Below, in pieces: positions 11,214 through 23,800 of a stretch of DNA of 64,000 bases. Both the position numbers and the translations under genes were made by a program. Numbering within the stretch: position 1 is the stretch's first letter; every line of letters begins with the position of its first letter. Origin of the DNA: Symsagittifera roscoffensis (lineage: Eukaryota; Xenacoelomorpha; Acoela; Convolutidae); the NCBI RefSeq assembly GCF_963678635.1, contig NC_087070.1, forward strand, positions 16,435,840-16,499,839. Reading direction: 5' to 3'. The notes beneath the pieces were generated by a model. That model was not told the DNA's origin. It searched no databases and worked only from the letters and a program-made list of their open reading frames with translations.

Positions 11214-12570
11214 ATCTATCTATCTGGTGAATATGCCGTTGAAGTTTTTCTAGATGCATTATTTTTGAAAATAGTTCTGTTATGGTCGAATCATCGAATT
11301 GTCTTAGTTGTTAAGTTCTGTGTGCGTGGTTGGAGTTCTGTCAAACTAAAAACAACCAAACAAAAATAAAAAAATAAAATAAAATCAATTGCAGATAATT
11401 TTTTGATTAGTTTTTGCGTTCGAAGCGCTTAATTAAGTGAAGCTTTCGAGGCTTCCTGAGCCACTGTGGCATTTTTCACCAACTTTGGACATATCCTAGC
11501 TCTGCAAAAATCTCTCTGTATCGATGCTAGTTTTTTGTAACTGGGGATCGCTGGTGAATTGATTACGTCTCAGCCTCTCAACGAAAGGTCGGATGTTCGA
11601 GGCCCGTCATGATCAGTGCTAGTTACTTGAGGGTGAGGCAACATTACCCAGCCCAGAGAAATAGCTAAAAAACTGCATGTATATTTTAACCAGGGGCACA
11701 GCAGCGGCTCTCCGTGAAGAGCTGATATTGGCCCTTTCCTTTGTAGATAAATCTTCTTAGCTGTTTTTAGAAAAAAAGTATTAAAATAAAACATTTTGGC
11801 GAGTAAAATGTGCATTTATTTATGTCCACAAATGCATCTGAGAAATAGATATTTTTAGTGTATACCTTTAATTTTGCTGCAGGTATTCCATGCTGGCTAA
11901 CGTGACCTTGATGACACATGTGAATAGAGGAGACTTGGACGCTGCAACTAAGTTGATGACGAAGATGGAAGGAAATATCATAAGCTCGGCATTTGTTATT
12001 GAGTCGTTGATACAACTGGCAACTACAATGGACGAGTCTGTTCTGGCAAAGAAGCCTTTTTTGCAGTTCCTGGCCAAAAATGCTGACAAAATGAGCGTTG
12101 GAAAGCTTGTCAGTAATCTTTTGAGGGCTAACAATTGGAGTTATAACCAAATGGATCAAATTCTTAAGGCGCTTTCGGTTGCGGAAGATAATCGGGTGCA
12201 CAACAAGTACCTCAGTGCCTGCTTTTCAAGCTACAGAGCCCCGATTTACGCGCCAAGAGCTCTCGTCACTTTTCTGACGTCGGACGTGACTGATAAAACC
12301 ATGGCTGAGAAGGTGATCAGGAATGCTTTTAACAGGACAGACGCGCCTTCTATGGTCAGTATTATGATTCAGTGTGCACGTCTTCAACCCGCGAGACTGA
12401 ACACAAGCGAAGCTGTTCGTGACTCTGCTGTTGCTTTGATTGCTAAGGAAATGACGAAAAAATGTTCGGTAGACGAAATGAACTCGATCGTGAATGAGAT
12501 CTCAAAGCGATTCGTGGTCGAGTCCGAAGTTATGGAAATAGTAAAGAAAAGTATGAGTAAATCTGAATGA
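5705..12570 (+). CDS. LRPPRC: LRPPRC-like mitochondrial PPR protein
   Basis: Two coding exons, 5705-8781 and 11883-12570, are joined by a GT-AG intron (CAACAG|GTTGTT ... TTTTGCTGCAG). The split codon AG|G keeps the frame and gives 1254 residues; the human protein is about 1390. The N-terminus is basic and rich in Ser and Arg (ARQLRPLST), as in a mitochondrial presequence. The rest is all-helical with PPR-like pairs; the clearest is KIQPNARTYSAIMRMEIARG near residues 173-192. LRPPRC binds mitochondrial mRNAs with SLIRP and supports their stability and polyadenylation. Start: ATG 5705, with ATG 5717 in the same frame as an alternative. The PPR class is clear; the LRPPRC assignment rests on length, presequence and spacing, not on an alignment. 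I saw no AATAAA near the stop. Confidence 0.65.
8868..10385. repeat. Long imperfect inverted repeat inside the LRPPRC-like intron
   Basis: The left arm (about 8868-9437) and right arm (about 9898-10385) are reverse complements, by eye about three quarters identical where they align. Landmarks: AATCATCAGAGAGAGTTG at 8977 matches the complement of the segment near 10275; GCGAGCAGGCTTACAATA near 9117 matches that near 10135; ATCACACCACGCAGAAAAAA near 9409 matches that near 9915. A spacer of about 460 bp separates the arms. The arrangement is that of a foldback element or of a head-to-head insertion of two copies. Transcribed within the pre-mRNA it would form a very long hairpin. The 15-mer ATTGTTCCGACCATT occurs at 8868 and again in the spacer at 9841. 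Confidence 0.85.
11021..11226. repeat. (TATC)n microsatellite
   Basis: A tract of TATC tetranucleotides with a few interruptions. TTTGCAGTC(A/G)ATTATATCT occurs at its left end and again inside it, so the tract seems to have duplicated once. Open frames across it are artefacts of the repeat. Confidence 0.95.
11544..11756 (+). mobile_element. tRNA-derived SINE, copy 1
   Basis: The head GGGATCGCTGGTGAATTGATTACGTCTC resembles a tRNA A box, and GGATGTTCGAGGCC about 35 bp later resembles a B box (GTTCGANNCC), as in an internal RNA polymerase III promoter. The body (GGTGAGGCAAYATTACCCAGCCCA, AACCAGGRGCACARCAGCGG, TGTRGATAAATC) is shared with the copy at 34001-34223. It sits in the LRPPRC-like intron near the 3' splice site. 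The flanks TAACTG and TAGCTG may be a worn target duplication. Confidence 0.8.
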
Positions 12571-13730
12571 TTGATCCCTTTATTGCCTCGAACTTTATAC
12601 GAATATATTTTTGACCAATTATAATTCTTCGTAACATTGTTTAATCTTTTACCTCGTTGGGAGGTGGTTGCGCGGTAAATCCCGGCGTTTTTCAGATAAC
12701 AGCTCGCTGGTGTAGCGTGTTGTATTTATTAAGTCATTACATTCAATAGTCGCTCTCATGAAGAAAAACACTACAATTTTTTTTTCTATATATGGCCTAG
12801 AAAGTGCTTTGAATTGTCAAAAAACATAAACAAAACGTTTAAAACTGTTCTAAATAAGGTATAATATCAAAATTTTAACAAGACGTTCAATGCTCTCAAA
12901 CAGGGCAAGTTTTGACACTTTTTTGTGTCAACCAGTTTCGGAGATTGATAAAAACTAATATATTGGGAAAAAACCTTCGTTCCACGCCACCAGAGCTAAC
13001 TCGGAAGCAGGGCCCTACGTTTTTCAAGATCAGCAAAATCGATTTTTATAATCGAATCCTGTTGTTCAACAGATTTGACCAACCGTCATTTGACAGTGAA
13101 ATTTATACTACTCAAAATTTTTTTCGATTTGATTTCGAATGCACAATATCCAATATCTCGCTACTAGGATTATTCGTACAAATGAGATATATCCTGGATG
13201 AAGAATTAAAACCATTGACTTGAACCCGGTGACTCAACTGATCTGAATGATGTTTTTATCGAAGAGCATAAAAATTTTCCCATCGGATACCTTTGATTGT
13301 ACTGGTGTATTTGACACTTCATATATAGTAGGTTTCGATTGTTTGACGCCTGGTGCAATCGGTAGACTTGAATAGTAAAGTTTCTTCAAGCGCTCACAAA
13401 CGAAGCTGACTTGTTGCAAGGCCTGTATTGGGCTTAGTTTCCATGAAATCTGACGAAATGCACCCAGGTCGGGTTAAATATTCATCGAAATTCGAGCACA
13501 TTACCATGCTTTCATAAAAATTGCACAAACACCGAAACACAAGCTGAAACTTGCTCAGATGAACTATGAGCACAGCACACCAGGCAGTAGTGACTAATTA
13601 ACAGAGAATCCCTAGGGTTCTCTGATGCTGAATGTTTCGTGTTCGGAGAACCCTGGAGATTTCCTTTTCTATTGTTCGAAGCGCTGTTTTATTATTATAC
13701 TTCTGCGATTAGCAAGCGTTATTAAGAGTC
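12571..13730. other. Intergenic, nothing recognised
   Basis: This region follows the LRPPRC-like stop codon. It must hold the 3' UTR, but I see no AATAAA close to the stop. The frames at 12912-13223 and 13234-13419 have no recognisable motif. Confidence 0.5.
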
Positions 13731-13731
13731 G

Positions 13732-14060
13732 GTGAACGTAGTTCAGACTCTTATATAGGTCGTGATATTTTTTTCGTTTATTTTTTTTCAGGAAAGTCTT
13801 AAAATTTGTACACGCTCAAAATTACTGTTTCGATGAACGTAGTTCAGACTCTTATATAGGTCGCGATGATTTTTTTCAGAAGATATTTTTTTGCGGTTTG
13901 ACGTTTGATTTTTTTAATTTTCATTTTCTTTGTTACAAGAAAGGCAAAATCCACTATCAAACAACAAAAGTGTAAAAGGACCCAAAAAACGTGGTCGACT
14001 TTTAGTTTAATTATTTTGACATAATTAATTCAATTATCGAATTTCCCAGCGAATTGAAAG
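13732..14060 (+). repeat. Dispersed repeat with GAACGTAGTTC...TATATAGG, copy 1
   Basis: The block GAACGTAGTTCAGACTC followed by TTATATAGGTCG occurs twice here (13734 and 13835). Downstream come GAAAGGCAAAATCCACTATC, then AATTTCCCAGCGAA and TTTTACCCAACGATCC. The same blocks in the same order recur at 38754-39190 (and its duplicated copies), 59560-60090 and 61430-61850, so this is a family of interspersed repeats. No coding capacity was seen. Confidence 0.6.
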
Positions 14061-16045
14061 TTTTACCCAACGATCCAGATTTCTCAAGTTCGTTTAATTT
14101 TATCAAAAAAAGTCAGAAATAAGCTGCTATAGAAATTCAAAGAGCTTTAAAGCCATCTGTTTTTTTTCTGTTTTTTTTTGCGTCCATTGACTCTTTTCCA
14201 ACTGCCTGTTGGCTATGTTCAAAAATTGGGCTACTTTGATCAAAAAAAGTAACTATCTTAATTTGTTGTTGAATTTCAAAGAGCTCTAAGGCCATCTATT
14301 TTTTCTTCGAAATTCGCAAGTTATCTTTTGACTCTTTCCAACTGTCTTTTGGCGAGGTCCAAATCGGTATATAGACTTTTTTGTAGTAACATTTTGTTTA
14401 ACAAAATAAATTGAATCCGTGCTGCTAATATGCTCAATTTTCTGTAACCCTATATTTATTTGCAGTTTAATAATGTAGTTCAAATTGCCGCTGATTTGCT
14501 TCAACGCTCAAGTTTAACTAAATATATTTTCTCTGATATGACTTTTTTGCCGTTGGCTTGCAAGTGGTGCGAAGCTCAGTTTCGCCTATGTGTGAAATAT
14601 AGATTGATCGTGCAAATCTTGTTACCCGAGCCAGGAATTATAAATGGCATATGGACTTTGAAGCAATTGATCTATCCACACAGCCATGTTTTCTAGTTTT
14701 TCCAGTAAATATAATTATGAAGTACTTTATGTATACACCACAAAAATACAATTTAATGGGAACCTGAAGGGAAAAATGAGGAGAAAAATTGAAAAAATTC
14801 AATCAATAAGAAGTATTCATCCCATCGTATTGAATCAAGCGTGGTGTAATTATAAAATTGGAATCTGCCTTTTTCGCCAGCAAAGTCGTTCATTTGGTGA
14901 CTCTTATGCTGTGCTCACGATCTGTGGTTCATATGTGGAACTTGCATACGATTCCCAGCTTTATTTGTTGCTAGTGTTTGCCACTCGTGTTCTTGGAAAT
15001 TTCTTGTTAACCGAGAGTGATTAGCCCCAATAGCATCAAATATGCGTCATCTTGTCCCATTTATCTGTTTTACCTAACGATCCAGATTTCTCAAGTTCGT
15101 TTAATTTTATCAAAAAAGTCAGAAATAAGCTGCTATAGATATTCAAAGAGCTTTAAAGCCATCTGGTTTTTTTTGCGTCCATTGACTCTTTTCCAACTGC
15201 CTGTTGGCTATGTTCACAATTTGGGCTACTTTGATCAAAAAAGAAACTATCATAATTTGTTGTTGAATTTCAAAGAGCTTTAAGGCCATCTATTTTTTTT
15301 CGAAATTCTCAAGTTATCTTTTGACTCTTTCCAACTGTCTTTCGGCTAGGTCCAAATCTGTATATAAACTTTTTTGTAGTTACTTTTTTTAAACAAAATT
15401 AATTGAATCTGTGCTGCTAATATGCTCAATTTTCTGTAACCCTATGTTTATTTGCAGTTTAATAATGTAGTTCAAATTGCCGCTGATATGCTTCAACGCT
15501 CAGGTTTAACTAAATATATTTTTCTCTGATATTATTTTTTTGCCGTTGGCTTGCAAGTGGTGCGAAGCTCAGTTTCGCCTATGTGCGAAATATAGATTGC
15601 TCGTGCAAATCTTGTTACCCGAGCCAGGATTTATATATGGCATATGGACTTTGAAGCAATTGATCCATCCACACAGCCATGTTTTCTAGTTTTCCCAGTA
15701 AATATAATTATGAAGTACTTTCTGTATACACCACAACAATACACTTTAATGGGAACCTGAAGGGAAAAATAAGGAGAAAAATTGAAAAAATTCAATCAAT
15801 AAGAAGTATTCGTCCCATCGTATTGAATCAAGCGTGGTGTAATTATAAAATTGGAATCTGCCTTTTTTGCCAGCAAAGTCGTTCATTTAGTGACTCTAAT
15901 GCTGTACTCACGATCTGTGGTTCATATGTGGAACTTGCATACGATTCCCAGCTTTATTCGTTGCTAGTGTTTGCCACTCGTGTTTTTGGAAATTTCTCGT
16001 TTACCGAGAGTGATTAGCCCCTATAGCATCAAATATGCGTCATCT
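14061..16045 (+). repeat. Two-unit tandem repeat of about 1.0 kb
   Basis: Unit 1 runs from about 14061 to 15067 and unit 2 from about 15068 to 16045; ACGATCCAGATTTCTCAAG opens each. Each unit contains a hairpin-family motif (GCGAAGCTCAGTTTCGCC at 14569 and 15564) and a 112-codon open frame (14686-15024 and 15679-16017). Between the two frames I count 13 amino-acid-changing differences and one silent difference, so there is no sign of selection for a protein. Confidence 0.85.
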
Positions 16046-17470
16046 TGTCCAATTTATCAGTTCCTGCTACTACCCCTAGTATTTCAAAGGTTTGTCACCT
16101 ATTCGACAAAAAGAATTGTTAGAAACCACGCAAAGTTAAGGTTTAAGTTAGATTTTTTTGGTAAAGTATATATTTTTTGCCGCATATCTTGGGTTTCTAC
16201 GTGGGTTAACCCGAGCTTTGTGAGCGCAATTTATAAAGATGAAAGGGTTTGAGCTTATCAACCTGAATTCTGGGCGCAGAGATAGATTGAAAACTGTCGG
16301 GTGAAACTTTTGACTGTTTTTAGAGTCGTTAAGTTCGAACGATCTCTGCCAAGAAGTTTTGTTGCTCAATTTGGATATAATTATATAGATATTTACTCTG
16401 GAGAATATGATAGTAAATCATTAAATTGACAACAATGAAACAAAAAGAGAATGATGAAGGCTGAGCTAAACCGAAATCAGGTTGAAGAAAATTTGAATTT
16501 TCATTTTGAAAACGGAACTCAGTATTTTTGAGAACAAATGGATTTTCCTTCAAAGCAAATGTACATTTTTTTGGTATATAATCTGCTACAAGCTATTGCG
16601 ACAAACCGGATTTTTCATTTCATCAAAATGAAACCAATTTTATCAGTCAGCATACCTTATTCGGTGAATCAACTCAAGGTACCTCGAAAATATACATTTT
16701 CATTGATTCGTGTTTGGTGTCAATGGTTTTTGAAAGTGATGTGATTTTTTCTCATTGTAATTTGAACCAGGAGCTAATGATATCTCTGCAATTGATGGCT
16801 GACAAGTCTCTTGATTCAAAATGCTGTGAAAAATAAAAATTGTCTCAGTAGTTTTTCTGGAACGAACAAATTCTTCAAGAAATTTATTCAATGTTTTGCG
16901 ACTGATCTGTCAAAAATGTGAAAATAGTGTGCATTAAGTCATTCCAATTTTACGTGATAGATATTTCCCGGTAGTTTCAATTTCACTAGCCTACTTCCAG
17001 AATTTTTGAGATGCTAGTTTTCAATTGCATGCTTCACTTCATCAAAAAATTTATTTCGTTTTGGCTTAACAATTCAGGTTTCATACCAAAAACAACTGCA
17101 CACAAAAGTTTTAACGTCTTTTAGAAGATACATAGATTTTTCTTCATAGAGTTGACAAAAGCGTTTGATGCGGAAGATCACGAGCTTTTGTTGATGAATT
17201 GATTATTTTTTCTTGAAGTTATTGACAATATTTACATACGATTTTTGACATGTTAATAGCTGCCAGTTTAATTGTGCGAGGAGTCCATCATGCTTAGACC
17301 ATCATTTTTACCTGACTTGCATAACATCATGAATCAGACAGTTCAAGTTGAACTTCATGAATGAGTCGGATTTTATATTATATCGGATTTGTTAATGTAC
17401 TGTGCAGATCATCTGGTTGGTTTGAGCTATTATTACCAGAATTCAGCATTTTAAATTTTTTGTTCACAAT
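16046..17470. other. Intergenic, nothing recognised
   Basis: AT-rich sequence with short frames only. No repeat shared with the rest of the window was noticed. Confidence 0.5.
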
Positions 17471-17530
17471 TATGGCGGACGACGCTTTTCTAAGTGCACG
17501 TTGAAAAGCGTCGTTAAGACAAGGTAAGGT
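17471..17530 (+). promoter_or_regulatory. 12-bp perfect hairpin and short uORF before PRMT5
   Basis: ACGACGCTTTTC (17479-17490) pairs perfectly with GAAAAGCGTCGT (17503-17514) around a 12-nt loop. ATG at 17472 opens a 10-codon uORF through the stem. GACAAG|GTAAGG at 17519 would be a strong 5' splice donor, so this may be a 5' UTR exon of PRMT5. The acceptor is not identified. Confidence 0.4.
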
Positions 17531-17705
17531 TTTCAAAGTGCACATGAAGGTAAGGTAATTTTTGTGGAGTTAACTTGTTGAATTGCCGTTTAATAATTTT
17601 CAACAGTTTTTTTAAAGGTTTAACATTCTTTTCTATTTGTGTTTACTTTGATAACTGTGTTTGGAGGCTTCTGCGTTACTTTGGCGGTCAATTTTTTCAG
17701 TTTGT

Positions 17706-17877
17706 ATGGCGGCTGCTTCAAAGAAAAGGGAAAGGTTGTCATCAGGCATTGAGCTGGCTTCTTGTCTGGATATTAAAGCTGCCCTGGAGAGCACCAAAGA
17801 TTCAGGCTTTGAGTTCATAGTCGTTCCAGTGAAAGAACCAACAGCCCCTGGCAACACAGAGTCTTGCAAGCCGCAAA
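17706..17877 (+). CDS. PRMT5: PRMT5 exon 1
   Basis: Encodes residues 1-57. [14 protein letters not shown] and GFEFIVVPV match the start of the PRMT5 barrel (family pattern SSGRDL...GFDFLCMPV). The donor is CAAA|GTTAGT at 17878, phase 1. Confidence 0.8.
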
Positions 17878-20800
17878 GTTAGTTTTATTTGCTCTGGCTG
17901 GGTTAACCAGAAATTTTGTTATGACCAAATGAAAAACGATTTTATGTTAATTTATCTATTTATACTAGCGGACGTGTTTTTATAATACGGGTTGATTTTC
18001 CCAACGTAAGTCGCTCAAGTTAGTTTTCTCAACCGTTGTGCTCAATTTCATTTTTATGTACTGCCCTAATTCTAACTGACAATTGAATATTAAGTGTTTT
18101 ATCCGCTTTATTGGTAACTGATGTTTAGAAGGCCTTTATTGTCTTCCAAAAATCAGGCACCCGAAAAAAATAGATAAAAAATGCTATTTACACGCATGAG
18201 CTAGCGAAAGTGTGTTGTATTACGAATCAACGTTGCAAATCGAACTCGCAAATGGTGGCTAGTGTCTGCATAATTTCAAGCCATCATCGAGAAGCTGCGA
18301 GGACATGAGGCCGGTATTCCCCAGTTCGACTATTCAATTCTAGCACATAGAAAAATGTTATTTTCAGGCTTATATTGGCATTTGTCTCCTGGTTTCACTT
18401 TTCGACTTTTAGAGCTACTTATTGCCGTTGGCTCACTTTTTATAAGCAAAGTGCAGCTTCGTTTTTGTGTAAATCACCAAACAGAATTAGAGGAGTAAAT
18501 ATATAATGAAATTGAGCCAGAAGTTTGACATCGCTAACTTGTGCGAGTTAGGTTTGAAAAAGGTCCTGGAGTCCAATCTCGTTGGCGTTTTTTTAAGCTT
18601 TTTTTGTTCTTCGCTTTGCCATTATTTTGAAAAAAAAACCAGCTGCACCTGAGAAAAAATTTACTCTTTCTTTCGTATTGCGATTATTTACACTAGCAAG
18701 CTTACGAACGTTAGTGTATTAGTACGAACCTTCTTTTGTTTCTTTTGTAACAAATATAAGTGTTCCAAAAAAGTGTTCATTCATATGGATTTTTCACTGT
18801 AAGGTTGGAAATTGCATAGCATCTGTTCTCTGCTTTATTTGTGGCTAGTGTTTGTGATTAATTAAGCGTCTGTGGCTGAGTGGTCCGAACAGTAGCCGAA
18901 TTTTTACTTTTTCGAGGCTGATTTCTACTTTTTCTTATTGCACTTTAGAGCTGTTATTTATCGTGTTTTCGCTTAAGTTTGCGAAGCGCTGCTTCGCCTC
19001 TGTGTATGAATTTGGAATTATTAAAAGAGTAGATGGTTAACCTTGCAATAAGGAAGGGTGTTGCAATCGGGTAATTTACTTTTTTCCTTTACAATTTAGT
19101 GGTACCTTGTGTCATAATTAATTCACATTTTTTAGCGTTACCGGTCCACTTAGCCTGCAGATAACGAATAAGTCTGGGACGGCAAAAATCTTGGTTTCGA
19201 ATCTGACCAGGACCTGTTTTTTTTCATACAGGAAATATTTTGTTTCAAAATTGTCGACCAATTATTTTCCTGCTGATCTTTTGTCGGCATAGTTGACTAA
19301 TCTTTGAATTTTCTTTTTTATTATTATTTCAGCTCCCCTCAGCACTTTTAAGTTGGTTGTTTTTCCTCAGTCGGTTTGTTAAAATTTCATTTTTTTGTCG
19401 TTTTTTTCTGCGTAATAGGTTTTGTCTTGTTTATACAAGCATAGCTTGTGTGATAGTATGAACTCTCTTTTGTCCAACATAAGTAGCAAATATTAGTGTT
19501 TGTTTTGATCAATAACCAGCGATTAATTACAGCTATTATAATACAAATAGCACTTTAGCTTCGAGATATCATGGGTCTGTAGCATAGAAGTAGGGAAGGA
19601 GACCCGCTACAAAATAAGAAGGTTCGAAACTAGGCAGTGTCGGATGTTTTAATGAAATTTTTCTTATACTAATTAAAACGCGTCCGCTCTATAAATTTAG
19701 ACATGTTATTTGGCAAATTTGATTTTTTTTTTCAAATTGACTGGTACTGCTAAATGCGTCATAATTGGCTTGTGTCACTTAGCAATTATGTAGACTCATA
19801 ATTGGCGTGCGTTACTTAAGAAATTTTGTAGACTCAAAGTTTTTCTCATTCAATTTTCCCAGTAGCATCATCGGTCATATTTTTGCTTGTGTATGCGAAG
19901 TACAACTTCGCCTCTGTGTTTATTTTGGCTTAGTGGCCTCTTTTTGCGTCGTTTGTTGTGCGAAAAAAAAGTTTCTGTAACTGTGTGTGTTATGAGGGAA
20001 GAGGGACGTAATTTTTTTAAAATCAGCTTTGAATTTGAAACAAAAATCGGCTGGAAGAGTTTCTGCTAAGGTACTTTCAGCTTTGTCACCGCTTGGTTGC
20101 TTTTGTTTTGATGCTGATTTAGCATTATTTTGTTTAGGCATGTTTGTTTTTACAACTATCTTCATTTATTTTGTTTTATCTAGTTGTATTACAAGTGGTG
20201 CGTAGCTCAGCTTCGCCTCTTCGTCGAAATTTTTGCTGACCAAATAAGATTTTTTGTCTCAACCTTTCCAAGATCAAAACTAAGCGTATCGTTTCTTTTG
20301 GTAAAGGTAGATCGGGTAATTTTTTTTGTACATGAATAAAATAATGACCTTAATTGTTCAATATTTTTTTATCAATGCGATTTCAGCTTACTCATAACAA
20401 ACATATGAGAAAAAATACTGTGTCACGAGAAACAATTCTGAATATTTCCGTTTTTCAGATCAGATTACAGCATTTGAGTGGAAAATCTGTCTCAATTGAA
20501 GCCCAATACCAATTAAATTTCACAAATGTGAAGCTTATTTAGTCTAGTGTTGCCAAAGTTCAGGAGCATAATTTCAGTTCAATCCTGCTTCCCAAGAAAG
20601 TAACAGCTCTACTGTGATGCCTGTAATTTTATTAGTTAGAACGTAGTCATGCTTTTTGAGATAGAAATGTTTATTTGAACGAAATGTTTTTGTTTTCAAA
20701 GTTCTCAAAAACTAACAAGTAGATTTTTTTGCGAAATTACTTTCAAATCCTTTTTGCAATAGATAAATTGAATTTTTTTTGATATGGTTTAGGATGCAAA

Positions 20801-23800
20801 ATGTACAAAAATTTAAGACTTACAGCTGGTGGAAGTTGAAAATAGTTTTTTTAAGCAAATGTCTTAATTTTAACACAAATTGAAAGATTCTTATTTAATT
20901 CAAAATTTTGCATTGGTTAAATATATTTATGAATACTAAAATCTAAACGTTTGCAACTTTTGGTTAAATGCGGCTGGCCAACTGCGGCTGCCCACGTTTT
21001 TTTGGGAAAAGTTCAGCTTCCAGAACCATCTACTATTCCAGATATTACAGTTTTTGAAATAATTGAAAAAAAGTGTACGTTCGTTTGCAAATTGGATTAA
21101 ATGGCATTTCAAAACGCTTAAAATGGAAAAATTTTAGGTAGCTAAGGGTTTCCTGTAGATCCTGTTACAATTACTCCGAAGTCTCAAAAAGTCACAATTT
21201 GTCACAAAAAAAATGAAATGCGTTTGTTTCGTAAAAGTGTTCTTCTTTATGTCTTATTTTATCACCCTTGTAGCGTTAGAGATACTAGCAACACTTGGTG
21301 GCGACTTAGCTGTTTTTGGAAGTTGTGGTTGTACGACGAATAAGGTTTTTCTGGAAAAGACACATGTTTTTGTTTAGTGGTTTTTAAAATATATTCCTTT
21401 TCAGAATAATTTATGAACTTTTAGGGAAGACTCTTGGTGGGTTTTAGGATCACGTTACCTGTCCTCTGCAATTCACATTATTTGATTATACATAACTTTT
21501 TCGAACGACACTTTGGATAAATAAATTTGTTCTTTCTTTCGTTTTTGAAACCTTTGAGATCAGCAAGGGTTTTGCAATCGGGTATTAGACTTTTTTTCCC
21601 GTTCACAGGACTCATCTGAGAGCCCCGACTTATTCATTTGCTTCCTTTTTTTAAAATCATTTCAATCAACAATATGGCGTAGAGTTAACATTTCTGCTTG
21701 AGACGATAAAAGCTTGTGTTTCGTATCTGACCGAGAACTGTTTCTTTGCAATTTTTTCGTATACTAGTGAAAATGCGTCCGCTCTATAAATTAAGACATG
21801 TTATTTGGTAAATTTGATTTTTTTTTGATAAATTGACTGGTACTACTAATGCGTCATAATTGGCTTGTGTCACTTAGCAATTATGTAGACTCATAATTGG
21901 CGTGCGTTGCTTAAGAAATTTTGCAGACTCAAAGTTTTTCTCATTCAATTTCGCCCAGTAGCATCATCAGTCATATTTTTGCTTGTGTATGCGAAGTACA
22001 ACATCGCCTCTGTGTTTATTTTGGCTTAGTGGCCTCTTTTTGCGTCGTTTGTTGTGCGAAAAAAAGTTTCTGTAACTGTTTGTGTTATGAGGGAAGAGGG
22101 ACGTAAATTTTTTTTAAATCAGCTTTGAATTTGAAACAAAAATTGGCTGGAAGAGTTTCTGCTAAGGTACTTTCAGCTTTGTCACCGCTTGGTTGCTTTT
22201 GTTTTGATGCTGATTTAGCATTATTTTGTTTAGGCATGTTTGTTTTTACAACTATCTTCATTTATTTTGTTTTATCTAGTTGTATTACAAGTGGTGCGTA
22301 GCTCAGCTTCGCCTCTTCGTCGAAATTGTTGCTGACCAAATAAGATTTTTTGTTTCAACCTTTCCAAGATCAAAACTAAGCGTATCGTTTGTTTTGGTAA
22401 AGGTAGAGCGGGTAATTTTTTTTTGTACATGAATAAAATAATGACCTTACTTGTTCAATGTTTTTTATGAATGCGATTTCAGCTTACTCAGATAACAAAC
22501 ATATAAGAAAAAATACTGTGTCACGAGAAACAATTCTGAATATTTCCGTTTTTCAGATTAGAATACAGCATTTGAGTGGAAAATCTGTCTCAATTGAAGC
22601 CCAATACCAATTAAATTTCACAAATTTGAAGCTTATTTAGTCTAGTGTTGCCAAAGTTTAGGAGCATAATTTCAGTTCAATCCTGCTTCCCAAGAAAGTA
22701 ACAGCTCTACTGTGATGCCTGTAATTTTATTAGTTAGAACGTAGTCATGCTTTTTTGAGATAGAAATGTTTATTTGAACGAAATGTTTTCGTTTTCAAAA
22801 TTCTCAAAAACTAACAAGTAGATTTTTTTGCAAAATTACTCTCAAATCCTTTTTGCAATAGATGAATTGATTTCTTTTTTATATGGTTTAGGATGCAAAT
22901 GTACAAAAAATTAAGACTTACAGCTGGTGGAAGTTGAAAATAGTTTTTTTTTAAGCAAATGTCTGAATTTTAACACAAATTGAAAGATTCTTATTTAATT
23001 CAAAATTTTGCATTGGTTAAATATATTTATGAATACTAAAATATAAACGTTTGCAACTTTTGGTTAAATGCGGCTGGCCAACTGCGGCTGCCCACGTTTT
23101 TTTGGGAAAAGTTCAGCTTCCAGAACCATCTACTATTCCAGATATTACAGTTTTTGAAATAATTGAAAAAAAGTGTACCTTTGTTTGCAAATTGGATTAA
23201 ATGGCATTTCAAAACGCTTAAAATGGAAAAATTTTAGGTAGCTAAGGGTTTCCTGTAGATCCTGTTACAATTACTCCGAAGTCTCAAAAAGTCACAATTT
23301 GTCACAAAAAAAAATGAAATGCGTTTGTTTCGTAAAAGTGTTCTTCTTTATGTCTTATTTTATCACCGTTGTAGCGTTAGAGATACTAGCAACACTTGGT
23401 GGCGACTTAGCTGTTTTTGGAAGTTGTGGTTGTACGACGAATAAGGTTTTTCTGGAAAAGACACATGTTTTTGCTTAGTGGTTTTTAAAATATATTCCTT
23501 TTCAGAATAATTTATGAACTTTTAGGGAAGACTCTTGGTGGGTTTTAGGATCACGTTACCTGTCCTCTGCAATTCACATTATTTGATTATACATAACTTT
23601 TTCGAACGACACTTTGGATAAATAAAGTTGTTCTTTCTTTCGTTTTTTAAACCTTTGAGATCAGCAAGGGTTTTGCAATCGGGTATTAGACTTTTTTTTC
23701 CCGTTCACAGGACTCATCTGAGAGCCCCGACTTATTCATTTGCTTCCTTTTTTTAAAATCATTTCAATCAACAATATGGCGTAGAGTTAACATTTCTGCT

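Noticed and set aside
10910-11369. Three overlapping long open frames rich in Ser, Ile, Tyr and Leu
   Set aside because: They are translations of the (TATC)n microsatellite in different frames.
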